Of a stretch of DNA of 64,000 bases, positions 51,851 to 60,852 are shown piece by piece. The DNA is from Pseudonocardiales bacterium. GTDB lineage: Bacteria; Actinomycetota; Actinomycetes; Mycobacteriales; Pseudonocardiaceae. The DNA lies in the NCBI GenBank assembly GCA_019241525.1, contig JAFAWY010000034.1, positions 1-64,000 of the forward strand, given 5' to 3'. Within the stretch, counting starts at the first letter, position 1, and the number at the start of each line of letters is the position of its first letter. The position numbers were made by a program, and so were the translations under genes. The notes under the pieces are model-generated. The model searched no databases. It was not told the DNA's origin and saw nothing but the letters and a program-made list of their open reading frames with translations.

Positions 51851-53629
51851 TCATGAAAGGACCTCCGGTGCCGTGGCGAGCCGGGCGGAGGTTTCCAACA
51901 TCAGGGCGTGCACGAAGGCCTGGGGCAGGTTGCCGCGCAGCTGGCGTTGCCTGACGTCGTATTCCTCGGAGAACAATCCTGGGGGGCCGCAGGCGGCCCG
52001 GTTGCGTTCGTACCAGCGGGCCGCCGCTATGGCATCTCGCTGCTGGTGTGCGGCCAGCGCCATCAGGAAGCCGCATAGCAGGAAGGCTCCTTCGGCCTCC
52101 CGGAGTGATCGGGGATCTTGGCGGAACCGGTAGACGTAGCCCTCGTCGCTGAGCTGTTCGTGCACGGCGTGATAGGTGGCCACGGTGCGCGGATCGCTGC
52201 CGGGCAGCGCGCCGCGCAGAGCCGGAAGCAGCAGTGCCGCGTCGATTCGGGGATCGCCTGGGGCCCGCTGCCAGCGGCCCGTCGGGTGCAGGCAGTCGGC
52301 GGCGGTGTCGGCGATGATGGAGTCGGCTAGTGCGTTCCAGGTAGCCGCGTCGGCGATGGAGGCGCCGCTGGCGCCCATGGCGCGCAGGCCGGCGGCGCAG
52401 ATCAGTCGGGAATGCGCCCAGCGTTGGTTGTCAAGTTCCCAGATCCCGGCGTCGGGTTGTTGCCAGCGGGTCTGGATCGCGGCGACGGCGGCCCGGACGG
52501 CTGGGTAGTGCTCGGAGCCGAGGTGATCGTGGCGGGCGGCGGTGGCGAACAGCAGGAGGGCTTCGCCGAACGTGTCGAGCTGGAATTGGGCGTTGACGTG
52601 GTTGCCGATGATGTCGGTGCCGCCGGGATAGCCGGGCAGCATCAGTGGTCGCTGGTCGGGGACGGCTTGCCCGGTGGTGGTGTAGGCCGGCATGAGCTGA
52701 CAGCCGTCCTCAAGCAGGCGTTCGGCGACGAAGCGCACCGCATTGTCGAGCAGTGGGTGCGGGCCGTCGGCGGCTACTGCCACACCGGCGTAGCACTGGT
52801 CACGGATCCACACGTAGCGGTAGTCGTAGTTGCGGCCCTGTGCGGCCCGTTCCGGCAGGCTCGTCGTGGCAGCTGCGACCATGCCGCCTCCGGCGCTGGT
52901 CAGCCCGCGCAGCACCGCGTAGGCATGCCGGGCGTCGTGCGGTGCGATGGTGTTCCCGAGGCGGGGCACGGCCTCGCGCCACGCGGTCTCGGTGGCCTGC
53001 CAGGCCCAGTCAGGATCGGGTGCGCGGTCGGTGTGTGGCGTCTCGGATAGCTCGAGGATCAGGTCGTGGTGATCACCTTCGGGAACGGTCAGTGTGGTGC
53101 TGAGCTGATGCCTTGCGCCATCCAGCTGTGCTGATCCGGCACCGGTCCAGCGAAGGAGGAGATCACCGACCCGGCCATGCCAAGCCCCGCCGTCGTCGCA
53201 GCGCAGCTCGCGCAGCTGCGCGCGGCCGAAGCCGGCGGAGGGCTCCAGTAGTACATGGACCCGGGCGTCGCCTTGCACGGCGATGATCCGGCGGAGGATG
53301 ACTGCCCGATGCGGGTCACCGGGGAAAGCCAGCGCTTCGCGGCATTCGATGATTGCTGAGGTCGTGGTCCACCGGGAGCGCCAGATCAGGCTGCCATTTT
53401 CGTAGTAGCCACCCCACACATGTCGCTTGGTGGGGGTCACCGCATAGACGCCTTGACCGCCGATCAATGACGAGAACACCGCGTCGGAGTCCCACCGGGG
53501 GACGCACATCCAGGCGAATTCCCCTTGCGGCCCGACGAGGACTCCGCGCTCGCCGTCGGCCAGCAGCGCGTACTCCCGCAGCACATGCGGCACGAATGCG
53601 CAGGCGGACTGCAGGCTTGTGGCGGTCAT
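51851..53629 (-). CDS. Glycoside hydrolase family 15 protein
   Basis: 592 residues, second GH15 of the window but clearly divergent from the first. It opens LREYALLADGERGVLVGPQG and EFAWMCVPRWDSDAVFSSLI. The barrel motifs are AAQGRNYDYRYVWIRDQCYA, then GYPGGTDIIGNHVNAQFQLD, LREAEGAFLLCGFLMALAAH and GPPGLFSEEYDVRQRQLRGN, whose Glu is a candidate catalytic acid. Its ATG overlaps the GMC gene's stop by 4 bases, so it is the last gene of a sugar oxidation operon and could supply free glucose from an alpha-glucoside. Confidence 0.9.
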   Translation of the reverse strand: MTATSLQSACAFVPHVLREYALLADGERGVLVGPQGEFAWMCVPRWDSDAVFSSLIGGQGVYAVTPTKRHVWGGYYENGSLIWRSRWTTTSAIIECREALAFPGDPHRAVILRRIIAVQGDARVHVLLEPSAGFGRAQLRELRCDDGGAWHGRVGDLLLRWTGAGSAQLDGARHQLSTTLTVPEGDHHDLILELSETPHTDRAPDPDWAWQATETAWREAVPRLGNTIAPHDARHAYAVLRGLTSAGGGMVAAATTSLPERAAQGRNYDYRYVWIRDQCYAGVAVAADGPHPLLDNAVRFVAERLLEDGCQLMPAYTTTGQAVPDQRPLMLPGYPGGTDIIGNHVNAQFQLDTFGEALLLFATAARHDHLGSEHYPAVRAAVAAIQTRWQQPDAGIWELDNQRWAHSRLICAAGLRAMGASGASIADAATWNALADSIIADTAADCLHPTGRWQRAPGDPRIDAALLLPALRGALPGSDPRTVATYHAVHEQLSDEGYVYRFRQDPRSLREAEGAFLLCGFLMALAAHQQRDAIAAARWYERNRAACGPPGLFSEEYDVRQRQLRGNLPQAFVHALMLETSARLATAPEVLS

Positions 53630-55344
53630 GGCCGGCTTGCCGTCATCGCGCGGATGCGGCCCACCCGAGCCGCGGGGTCGCTTTCCATGGCGGCGCCGCT
53701 GGCCATCCGTTGGGCGAGTCGGGAGGCCAGCGCCATGATGGTCAGCGCGGGATTGGCGGCGCCCTGGGTGGGGCAGACCGAGCCGTCGGCGATGAACAGG
53801 TTGGGCACCTCCCAGACGCGCTGGTTGGCGTCCACCACCGAGGTCTGCGGGCTGCTGCCCATCCGCGCGCCACCGATCAGGTGGGCGAAACGCTGGATGG
53901 TGAGCACGTCCTGGGCCTCGGCGGCGTGCAGGATGTTGGTGAGCACCTGGGTGGAGTAGGCCATGTTGGCCTTGTCGTTGTCGGAAAGCGTGTAGTCCAT
54001 CCGCGCCACGGGCTGGCCGTACCTGTCGGTCTCATCAGCCAGGCTGACCCGGTTGTCGGGATGCGGAAGTAGCTCGTTGAGCACACCGATGGTGGCCCAG
54101 TGGTTGTAGTCGCGCATGTATTCGCGCAGCGCCCGGCCCCAGTGCCCGTCGGCCAGCACATGCTCGGCCCAGCCGATGGGCAGCGGGGACACGGTCTGGA
54201 TAGAAAATCCCCGGGCGAAACCGCGGCGAGGGTCGGTTTCGTAGAACTGCTCGGAGGAGATCTCCGGGGGCGGCGCCTTGTACATGCGGACTTCTTCGGG
54301 CCAGCGGCCAGCGCTTTGCGCGGCGCCTTGCACCATGATGTAGCGACCGACCTGGTCTTCATTGTTGCCCAGCCCGTGCGGGTGCCGCCGGCTGGTCGAG
54401 GCCAGCAGCAGCCGCGGGGTCTCGATGGAGTAGCCGGCGACGGCGACGAAGGCGGCCCGCTGGAAACGGTTGACCTGTTCGCCTTCGGCGCGATAGGAGA
54501 CCCCGCGGGCCCGTCCGGTGGCGTCATCGATTTCGACGTGCAGGGCCATGCAGTTGGCGCGGATTTCCACGCCGTGCGCGAGCGCGTCCGGTAGGTGGGT
54601 GACGTAGGGGCTGGCCTTGGCGTTGACCTTGCAGCCTTGCAGGCAGTAGCCACGGTAGATGCAGTGCGGCCGGTTGCCGAAGGTGCCGTTGACGATCCCG
54701 ACTGGGCCGATCCGCATCTCGATGCCGCAGCGCAGCGCGCCCTCGCGCAGCTTCGCTGCGGCGCCGGAGACCGGGTGTGGGGAAAAGGGGTACCGGTGCG
54801 GGTATCCCCAGGGCCAGTTCTGCCCCGCCACCGGTAACTCGGCTTCCACACGCTCGTAGTGCGGGCGAAGGTCCTCGTAACTGATCGGCCAGTCCGCGCC
54901 CACCCCGTCGTCGGTGTAGGTCGACAGGTCACTGGGATGAAAACGTGGGGTGTAGCCGGCGTAGTGCACCATCGAGCCGCCCACGCCGCGCCCGGAATTG
55001 TTCTTACCCAGCTCGATGGGGTCGGCGCCGCCGATGATCCGCTTCTGGGTCCAGTACAACGGGTGGCTGCCTGCTTCGTCGGAGACCCAGTCATCATCCG
55101 GATGCCAGAACGGCCCGGCCTCCAGGATCACCACCCGCCAGCCGTGCCGGGCCAGCCGCTGGGCCAGCACTGAGCCACCCGCACCGGCTCCCACGATCAC
55201 CAGGTCGACCTGGTCGGACTCGGCGTAGCGGCGCATGGTCTTTTCCCCGGGCAGATCCCGGGAATGCACGTCGAGCAAGTACCGGGAGTCGTTGTCCCGC
55301 GGACCGACCGCACCCTTGAGCAACCCGCGCCAGAAGGTGCCCAT
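53626..55344 (-). CDS. GMC oxidoreductase (gluconate/sugar dehydrogenase FAD subunit type)
   Basis: 572 residues from ATG 55344, overlapping the previous stop by 1 base (TGATG). FAD motif DLVIVGAGAGGSVLAQRLAR near residue 47, then KNNSGRGVGGSMVHYAGYTP, HCIYRGYCLQGCKVNAKASP, and the C-terminal RFAHLIGGARMGSSPQTSVV followed by GAANPALTIMALASRLAQRM, the GMC active-site region with the conserved His and Asn. The pair with a subunit-3-type partner marks it as a membrane-linked sugar or polyol dehydrogenase passing electrons onward. No signal peptide is seen; export would rely on the partner if at all. Confidence 0.9.
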   Translation of the reverse strand: MGTFWRGLLKGAVGPRDNDSRYLLDVHSRDLPGEKTMRRYAESDQVDLVIVGAGAGGSVLAQRLARHGWRVVILEAGPFWHPDDDWVSDEAGSHPLYWTQKRIIGGADPIELGKNNSGRGVGGSMVHYAGYTPRFHPSDLSTYTDDGVGADWPISYEDLRPHYERVEAELPVAGQNWPWGYPHRYPFSPHPVSGAAAKLREGALRCGIEMRIGPVGIVNGTFGNRPHCIYRGYCLQGCKVNAKASPYVTHLPDALAHGVEIRANCMALHVEIDDATGRARGVSYRAEGEQVNRFQRAAFVAVAGYSIETPRLLLASTSRRHPHGLGNNEDQVGRYIMVQGAAQSAGRWPEEVRMYKAPPPEISSEQFYETDPRRGFARGFSIQTVSPLPIGWAEHVLADGHWGRALREYMRDYNHWATIGVLNELLPHPDNRVSLADETDRYGQPVARMDYTLSDNDKANMAYSTQVLTNILHAAEAQDVLTIQRFAHLIGGARMGSSPQTSVVDANQRVWEVPNLFIADGSVCPTQGAANPALTIMALASRLAQRMASGAAMESDPAARVGRIRAMTASRP

Positions 55345-56090
55345 CAGCTTCGCTCCCAGCGCTTGACGAGTTGCACCGGGTCCTCGTGGGTGGCACCGGG
55401 TTTCTCGAACGGCTCCCGCACCCCGACGGCACCACCGGGTCCACCCAGGCGCATGAACCCGCGCGGGTAGGCCGGCCCCCCGAACCCGATTTCGTTCCAC
55501 GCCCAGGGGTGGGAGTAGAACGCCGCCAGCGCGGCCCGCATCACCACCGTCCAGGCCCGAGAAACGTTCAACTCGTCCCACGCCCCACCCACCAGGCGGC
55601 CCTGCGCGAACTCCGAGACGATCGCCTCTCGCTGGGCCTCGGTGCAGCTGGCGAAGTCGTGTTGGTAGCCCTGCGTGGCGGTGTGGTCGAGCCCGCGCAG
55701 CACCAGCCGCCAGGTGTCCCGGTCATCGGGCATGTCGGCGTACTGGTAGCCATCCAGGCGCCCGTCGGCGAGCTTGGCGTCCACCATCTCGGCGACCGGG
55801 ATCCGCGGCGCACCATCTTGGGCGAGCACCGTGTCGCAGAACGCCCGCAGCGCCGGCTCCTCCTGCGCGGTGAAAAACCGCAGCGGCCCGGGGGCTTTCA
55901 GCCGGGCCAGCACCACCTTCCTGGTTGCCTCGTCCCAGGTGTCAACAGCGTCGAGCACGTCATAGTCGGGGTAGCGCCCGATCATCTGCGGAGTGGTGCC
56001 GCGTCGCTGCCGGGGCAGCCAGGACGGGTGCGGCGGTTGCCTGCCGGCCCGGCGGTTGGGGAGATGGTCGGGGCGAGAAACGTCGGGCAC
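55344..56090 (-). CDS. Gluconate 2-dehydrogenase subunit 3-family protein
   Basis: 248 residues from GTG 56090. Features: RFFTAQEEPALRAFCDTVLA, PVAEMVDAKLADGRLDGYQY, LRGLDHTATQGYQHDFASCT and YSHPWAWNEIGFGGPAYPRG. The family is the small partner of GMC-type dehydrogenases. Usual members carry a Tat signal; this one starts with PDVSRPDHLPNRRAGRQP, without a twin-arginine plus hydrophobic segment, so the complex is probably cytoplasmic. It overlaps the GMC gene by one base. Confidence 0.87.
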   Translation of the reverse strand: MPDVSRPDHLPNRRAGRQPPHPSWLPRQRRGTTPQMIGRYPDYDVLDAVDTWDEATRKVVLARLKAPGPLRFFTAQEEPALRAFCDTVLAQDGAPRIPVAEMVDAKLADGRLDGYQYADMPDDRDTWRLVLRGLDHTATQGYQHDFASCTEAQREAIVSEFAQGRLVGGAWDELNVSRAWTVVMRAALAAFYSHPWAWNEIGFGGPAYPRGFMRLGGPGGAVGVREPFEKPGATHEDPVQLVKRWERS

Positions 56091-56096
56091 GCCTGC

Positions 56097-56567
56097 TCAC
56101 TTCTCCCTGCGCAGGATGGCGGCGAGCAGGCCCATTCCGCCGACCATCGCCATCAATCCGGGTGCGGAGATCGGCGGACCCATCGGCAGGTTGTAGGAAT
56201 ACAACCGCCAACCACCGGGCTTGCGGGCCACGCCACGGGCGTGGAAGTACTCCCCCAGCAACCCGTTCGCCGCGTAGGCCGCCGCGGTTATCGGCAGCAT
56301 CGTCTTTGCCCAGCGCTTGGAGAACACTCCCCCGATTCCCGCCACCACCAGGGGTGGGGTCAGCACAACCGGGCTCCACATCCACTTGTTGCCAAAGCTG
56401 GCCTTGTAATGCTCCAAGTACACCTCCGCGCCCGTGACCAGCGCGGACAGTGCCGTTAATCCGGACAGGGAGCGTTCGAACCGGCCGTGGGAGATGTTGG
56501 AGACCATCCGGTCAAGCAGATGCTCCCCGCCGGTCACCGCGTCATGGACCTTGCCTGCCCCGCTCAC
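56097..56567 (-). CDS. Integral membrane protein of unknown function
   Basis: 156 residues from GTG 56567 (GGAGG 8 bases upstream; the frame is open further 5' without a site). Hydrophobic segments lie near residues 32-50, 65-82, 85-105 and 130-150 (LTALSALVTGAEVYLEHYKA, VVLTPPLVVAGIGGVFSKRW, PGLMAMVGGMGLLAAIL). It may be the membrane anchor or a quinone-side subunit for the GMC/subunit-3 pair directly downstream. I do not recognise the family by sequence. Confidence 0.7.
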   Translation of the reverse strand: MSGAGKVHDAVTGGEHLLDRMVSNISHGRFERSLSGLTALSALVTGAEVYLEHYKASFGNKWMWSPVVLTPPLVVAGIGGVFSKRWAKTMLPITAAAYAANGLLGEYFHARGVARKPGGWRLYSYNLPMGPPISAPGLMAMVGGMGLLAAILRREK

Positions 56568-56580
56568 GCCGGGCACCTCC

Positions 56581-57726
56581 TCACCTCGGGTTGCGTTCAC
56601 GGCACACGGTTGAGCCGACCTGGTATCGGGAGGCGACGTCGCGCCGCAGGCATAGCCCATGGCCGGGTGCCGTGGGATGAGGGCGCAGGACGCCCCCTTG
56701 GGGGTTCAGCGCGCCGTCAAAGAACATGTGCTCGATCCGCACGTGATCGTGGAACCACTCCAGATGCCGTACGTTGGGCGTGGCCATGGCCGGGTGCGCG
56801 TGCAAGTGCGGGGCACAGTGCCCGGAGATCTCCAGGTGATGCGCGGCCGCGAGGGCAGCGACCCGCAGCCATTCGGTGATGCCACCGCAGCGGGAAACAT
56901 CGGCCTGCAGGCAGTCGACCGCACCGGCAGCGCACATCCGGTGGAAGTAGGTCAGGTCACAGCCGTACTCACCGGCCGCGACGTCCGGCGTGACGGTGTT
57001 CCGGATCTCGCGCAGGCCCTCCAGATCGTCCGACGTGACGGGTTCCTCGAACCACTTGATGTCCAGGTCGGCGGCGGCCCGGATGACCCGGATGGCCTGC
57101 TTGCGGTGGTAACCGCCGTTGGCATCGATGAACAACTCGGCTTTTGCCCCGACCGTGTCGCGCGCTTGGGACATCCGCTCCAGGTCCCGACCGACGTCAC
57201 TACCCCAGCATTCGCCAACCTTGATCTTCACTCGGGGGATGTGCTGGCCGTACACCCAGCCCGCGAGCTGCTCGCGCAGCTGGTCCTCGTCGTAGGAGGT
57301 GAACCCACCGCTGCCATACACCGGCACCTCCTGGCGGACTGCGCCGAGCAGCCGGTACAGCGGTAGCCCGAGCAACCGGGCCTTGAGATCCCACAGCGCG
57401 ATGTCCACTGCTGAGATCGCATAGCTCACCGCTCCCGGCCGCCCCGCGTTGCGCACCGCTTTGACCATCCCGTCGAACGCTGCGCCGACGTCGAGAGCAT
57501 CGTGACCCAACACCACATCGGCCAGCTGATCGGTGATCACCCGAGCGCACGCGGGTGGGCCATAGGTCCACCCGGTTCCGCAGACCTCGCCGCTACGGAC
57601 CTCGACGAGCACCATGGTGGTGGAGTCCCACATCAGGGTGCCGTCAGCCTCCGGGGCATCGGTCGGGATGGTGTATGCCGCCACCTCGACCGCGTCGATC
57701 CTCGCCGCCAGCGCCGTGCGCGACAC
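56581..57726 (-). CDS. Mandelate racemase/muconate-lactonizing enzyme family protein (sugar-acid dehydratase-like)
   Basis: 381 residues from GTG 57726, 3 bases after the preceding stop. Enolase-superfamily motifs: IPRVKIKVGECWGSDVGRDL with the KxK base, ELFIDANGGYHRKQAIRVIR (metal Asp), DIKWFEEPVTSDDLEGLREI (Glu), PDVAAGEYGCDLTYFHRMC (Glu), DCLQADVSRCGGITEWLRVA and EISGHCAPHLHAHPAMATPN with the catalytic His. Members dehydrate sugar acids such as gluconate or galactonate or racemise mandelate-like acids. Next to a sugar dehydrogenase, dehydration of an aldonate is the simplest idea. Confidence 0.9.
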   Translation of the reverse strand: MSRTALAARIDAVEVAAYTIPTDAPEADGTLMWDSTTMVLVEVRSGEVCGTGWTYGPPACARVITDQLADVVLGHDALDVGAAFDGMVKAVRNAGRPGAVSYAISAVDIALWDLKARLLGLPLYRLLGAVRQEVPVYGSGGFTSYDEDQLREQLAGWVYGQHIPRVKIKVGECWGSDVGRDLERMSQARDTVGAKAELFIDANGGYHRKQAIRVIRAAADLDIKWFEEPVTSDDLEGLREIRNTVTPDVAAGEYGCDLTYFHRMCAAGAVDCLQADVSRCGGITEWLRVAALAAAHHLEISGHCAPHLHAHPAMATPNVRHLEWFHDHVRIEHMFFDGALNPQGGVLRPHPTAPGHGLCLRRDVASRYQVGSTVCRERNPR

Positions 57727-57729
57727 CGC

Positions 57730-59523
57730 TCAGCTCCGCCGGTGCGGCAGGAATTCCTGGAGTTTGGTCTTGACGCCCTGTTTGATCACTCCCCAGCGGT
57801 CCTCGTCGCCAGCCCACAAAGCCTTCGCAGCATCGGTCATCTGCTCGAAGGTGGCGTGCGGCGGAATCGGCGGCACGTTGGGGTCACAACGCACGTCCAG
57901 CAGCGTCGGCCGATCACCGCTCAGCGCGTTGTCCCAGGCCGACGCGATATCACCAGGCTTGTCGACCGCGATCGCCTGCAACCCGAGGCTGGCGGCGAAT
58001 CCGGCGTAGTCCACATCGGGCAGGCGCTGCGATTCGACGAACTTCGGGGCACCGGCCATCGCGCGCATCTCCCAGGTCACCTGGTTCAGGTCGTCGTTAT
58101 GCAGCACGGCGATGATCAGTCTCGGGTCCGACCACTGCTCCCAGTACCGCTTGACAGTGATCAATTCCGCAAGACCGTTCATCTGCATCGCGCCGTCCCC
58201 GGCAAACACGATCACCGGCCGGTGCGGGCAGCCGAACTTCGCACCGATCCCGTACGGCACTCCGGGACCCATAGTGGCCAGAGTCCCTGACAGCGAACCG
58301 CGCATGGCACCACGGAAACGCAGCTGCCGGGCATACCAGTTCGCCGCAGAGCCCGAGTCGGCGGTGATGATCGCGTCATCGGGCAGCCGCGGACTCAGCT
58401 CGGCGAACAGGCGCATCGGGTTGATCGGGTCCGCGTCGACAGCGGCCTGCATCGCCATGGTGTCCCACCAGCCGGCCACGTCTGCTTCGATGCCCTCCCG
58501 CCAGGACCGGTCCGGCTTGCGGACCAGCAGCGGCAGCAACGCGCGCAAGGTGCTCGCCGCGTCGCCGACCAGGTTCACCTCGTACGGGTACCGCATGCCG
58601 ATCATGACTGGGTCGATGTCGATCTGCACCGCTCGCGCCTGGTCGAGCGGGGGCATGAACTGGGTGTAGGGAAAGTTCGAGCCCACCGTGAGCAAGGTGT
58701 CCGCCGCGCGCATCATCTCGTAGCTCGGCCGCGTCCCCAGCAGTCCGATCGACCCGGTCACGTACGGCAAGTCATCTGACAGGACGTCCTTGCCGAGCAA
58801 CGCCTTGGCCACTCCCGCGCCGAGTACGTCCGCCACCTGCTCCAGCTCGGCGGTGGCGCCGCGAGCCCCGGTACCGGCCAGGATCGCGACCTTGCTGCCC
58901 GCATTGAGGATCTCCGCCGCGGCGCGCAGCGCGTCAGGGTCAGCAGTGAGCTGAGGCCAGCTGATGCCCAGGCTGGAGGGCACCATTTTGAACTCGTGGG
59001 TTGGTGGTGAGTAGTCGAGTTCCTGCACATCGGCCGGCAGGATGATCGTGGTCGGAGCCCGCCGAGCCAGCGCTGTGCGGATCGCCCGGTCCAGTACGTT
59101 GGGCAGTTGCTCGGGCACGGTGACCATCTGCAGGTAATCGCTGGCGACGTCCTTGAACAGGCTGAGCAGGTCAACTTCTTGCTGGTAGGAGCCGCCCATG
59201 GCGCTGCGATTGGTCTGCCCCACAATCGCCAGCACCGGCACGTGATCGAGCTTGGCGTCATACAGACCGTTGAGCAGGTGGATCGCACCAGGTCCCGACG
59301 TTGCGGCACATACGCCCAACCGCCCGGTGAACTTCGCGTATCCCACTGCCTCGAAGGCCGCCATCTCCTCATGGCGGGCCTGCACGAACTGCGGCCGGTT
59401 GTCGGCCCGACCCCACGCCGCGAGCAACCCGTTGATCCCGTCACCGGGATAGCCGAAAACCGTCTCTACTTCCCACTGCCGCAAGCGGTTCAGCAGGTAG
59501 TCACCAACAGACGATGTAGACAT
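57730..59523 (-). CDS. Pyruvate oxidase/acetolactate synthase-like thiamine enzyme
   Basis: About 597 residues from ATG 59523 (AAGGAG 5 bases upstream; ATG 59526 overlaps this site too closely). Motifs: VETVFGYPGDGINGLLAAWG, QFVQARHEEMAAFEAVGYAK with the activating Glu, TSGPGAIHLLNGLYDAKLDH, GQTNRSAMGGSYQQEVDLLS, and the thiamine motif VIVFAGDGAMQMNGLAELIT. It most resembles PoxB-like pyruvate oxidases, which make acetate and CO2 and reduce quinone, rather than IlvB. It is first in the six-gene minus-strand operon. Confidence 0.88.
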   Translation of the reverse strand: MSTSSVGDYLLNRLRQWEVETVFGYPGDGINGLLAAWGRADNRPQFVQARHEEMAAFEAVGYAKFTGRLGVCAATSGPGAIHLLNGLYDAKLDHVPVLAIVGQTNRSAMGGSYQQEVDLLSLFKDVASDYLQMVTVPEQLPNVLDRAIRTALARRAPTTIILPADVQELDYSPPTHEFKMVPSSLGISWPQLTADPDALRAAAEILNAGSKVAILAGTGARGATAELEQVADVLGAGVAKALLGKDVLSDDLPYVTGSIGLLGTRPSYEMMRAADTLLTVGSNFPYTQFMPPLDQARAVQIDIDPVMIGMRYPYEVNLVGDAASTLRALLPLLVRKPDRSWREGIEADVAGWWDTMAMQAAVDADPINPMRLFAELSPRLPDDAIITADSGSAANWYARQLRFRGAMRGSLSGTLATMGPGVPYGIGAKFGCPHRPVIVFAGDGAMQMNGLAELITVKRYWEQWSDPRLIIAVLHNDDLNQVTWEMRAMAGAPKFVESQRLPDVDYAGFAASLGLQAIAVDKPGDIASAWDNALSGDRPTLLDVRCDPNVPPIPPHATFEQMTDAAKALWAGDEDRWGVIKQGVKTKLQEFLPHRRS

Positions 59524-59695
59524 CATCTCTCCTTTGAACCGGCGGTTCGTGGCCCCGCGGGCCGCTGCACTGCGGCGTTCCCCACAACCATCGACTTATG
59601 TGAAGAAGTGGCCGTCATCACAGTCAGCCTCGATGCGGTGTCCAGCGTCGCTGTGACGCTCGTGCCCGACTTGATCCGCGCATAAACAATCATTG

Positions 59696-59720
59696 CGATA
59701 ATGCAATATTTGCGTTATCG
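59696..59720. promoter_or_regulatory. 25-bp palindrome in the pyruvate oxidase / SigF-like divergent promoter
   Basis: CGATAATGCAA (59696-59706) and TTGCGTTATCG (59710-59720) are inverted repeats with one mismatch around the centre TAT. The element ends 8 bases before the sigma factor start and so must overlap its leader or promoter. It is a good repressor-site candidate; no cognate regulator gene is adjacent. Confidence 0.6.
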
Positions 59721-59728
59721 TCACAGAG

Positions 59729-60616
59729 GTGCGCAGTGTTTTGGCCAGCGAGAGGCTCGAGGATTACCCGAACGCCGGGATACCCGGTCGTTGCCCAGTC
59801 TTTCCCGCCGACACCACCAAAGACCCCACCTCCTTGGAGTCTTGTGTTGAGACCGACCAAGATGAATACGGGCATCTGGTGCCGGTACACCGCCGTTATG
59901 CCGAGTTGGCTGTCGACGATCCTCAGCGTCAACGACTCCGTGATCAGCTCATCAACGGCTACCTTCCGGTGGCCGAGCACCTCGCCAACCGGTTTGCAGG
60001 TCGGGGTGAGCCATTGGCGGACCTGATCCAGGTTGCCACGGTAGGACTGATCAACGCGGTGGATCGGTTCGAACCGCGCCGCGGCTCGCACTTCCTGGCC
60101 TTTGCCGTACCTACGATCAGCGGCGAGATCCGTCGGTACTTCCGCGACCATGGTTGGTCTACCCGCGTGCCACGCCGACTCAAAGACGTCAACCTGGCTG
60201 TCCGGAAAGCAATGGCCGAGCTGTCCCAACAGCTGGGCCACTCGCCCCGACCCAGCGAGATCGCCCAGCGGCTGGGCGTATCGACCTCAACGGTGATCGA
60301 TGCATTGCACGCCGGCGAAGCCTATCGAAGCTCGTCGTTGGATGAGCTGCTGGGTAGTGACCAGACCGCAGTGGCTCGTCACACGTTCCTTGGTGAACTG
60401 GATCCGCAGATGTGCCTCATCGACGACCGGGAAACGCTGCGCCCCTTGTTAGCTCAGCTCACGCCCCGGCAGCGCACCATCGTGTCCCTGCGGTTTTTCC
60501 ACGAGCTCACACAAGACCAAATCGCCAAACGGATCGGCCTGTCCCAAATGCAGGTATCACGACTGCTTCGCCAAATACTGGAATTTCTGCACCAGCGCAT
60601 GACCGAGTCAAGGTAA
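59729..60616 (+). CDS. SigF/SigB-family (group 3) RNA polymerase sigma factor
   Basis: 295 residues from GTG 59729. Region 2: LINGYLPVAEHLANRFAGRG, ADLIQVATVGLINAVDRFEP and HFLAFAVPTISGEIRRYFRD, which is diagnostic of the SigF/SigB stress and sporulation group. Region 3: RVPRRLKDVNLAVRKAMAEL and SPRPSEIAQRLGVSTSTVID. Region 4: LTPRQRTIVSLRFFHELTQD and IAKRIGLSQMQVSRLLRQIL. Group members are held by RsbW-like anti-sigma kinases; the RsbW-like gene near 20 kb could be a partner, but it is 40 kb away. The first 40 residues are not conserved. Confidence 0.92.
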   Translation: MRSVLASERLEDYPNAGIPGRCPVFPADTTKDPTSLESCVETDQDEYGHLVPVHRRYAELAVDDPQRQRLRDQLINGYLPVAEHLANRFAGRGEPLADLIQVATVGLINAVDRFEPRRGSHFLAFAVPTISGEIRRYFRDHGWSTRVPRRLKDVNLAVRKAMAELSQQLGHSPRPSEIAQRLGVSTSTVIDALHAGEAYRSSSLDELLGSDQTAVARHTFLGELDPQMCLIDDRETLRPLLAQLTPRQRTIVSLRFFHELTQDQIAKRIGLSQMQVSRLLRQILEFLHQRMTESR

Positions 60617-60852
60617 TCGCTCCGCCTACCCCAGGCCATCAATTGCCACGACACGGCAGCATCAATTCGGCTGGTTCTCGCACCGGGCGTAACCGTGGAT
60701 GTCTTGTCGAGTTGGTGGTTGACGTGCCGTTTGGGGCTGCGTGTGCGCGGGAATGAGGTGTGGGGCGCCAGTGGCGGTTCACCGTTGCTGTCACCATCTT
60801 GACTGCGTGTCGGGAGAAGCTGGGGGGCGAGAGTCCGTGGAGGCAGCGCATC

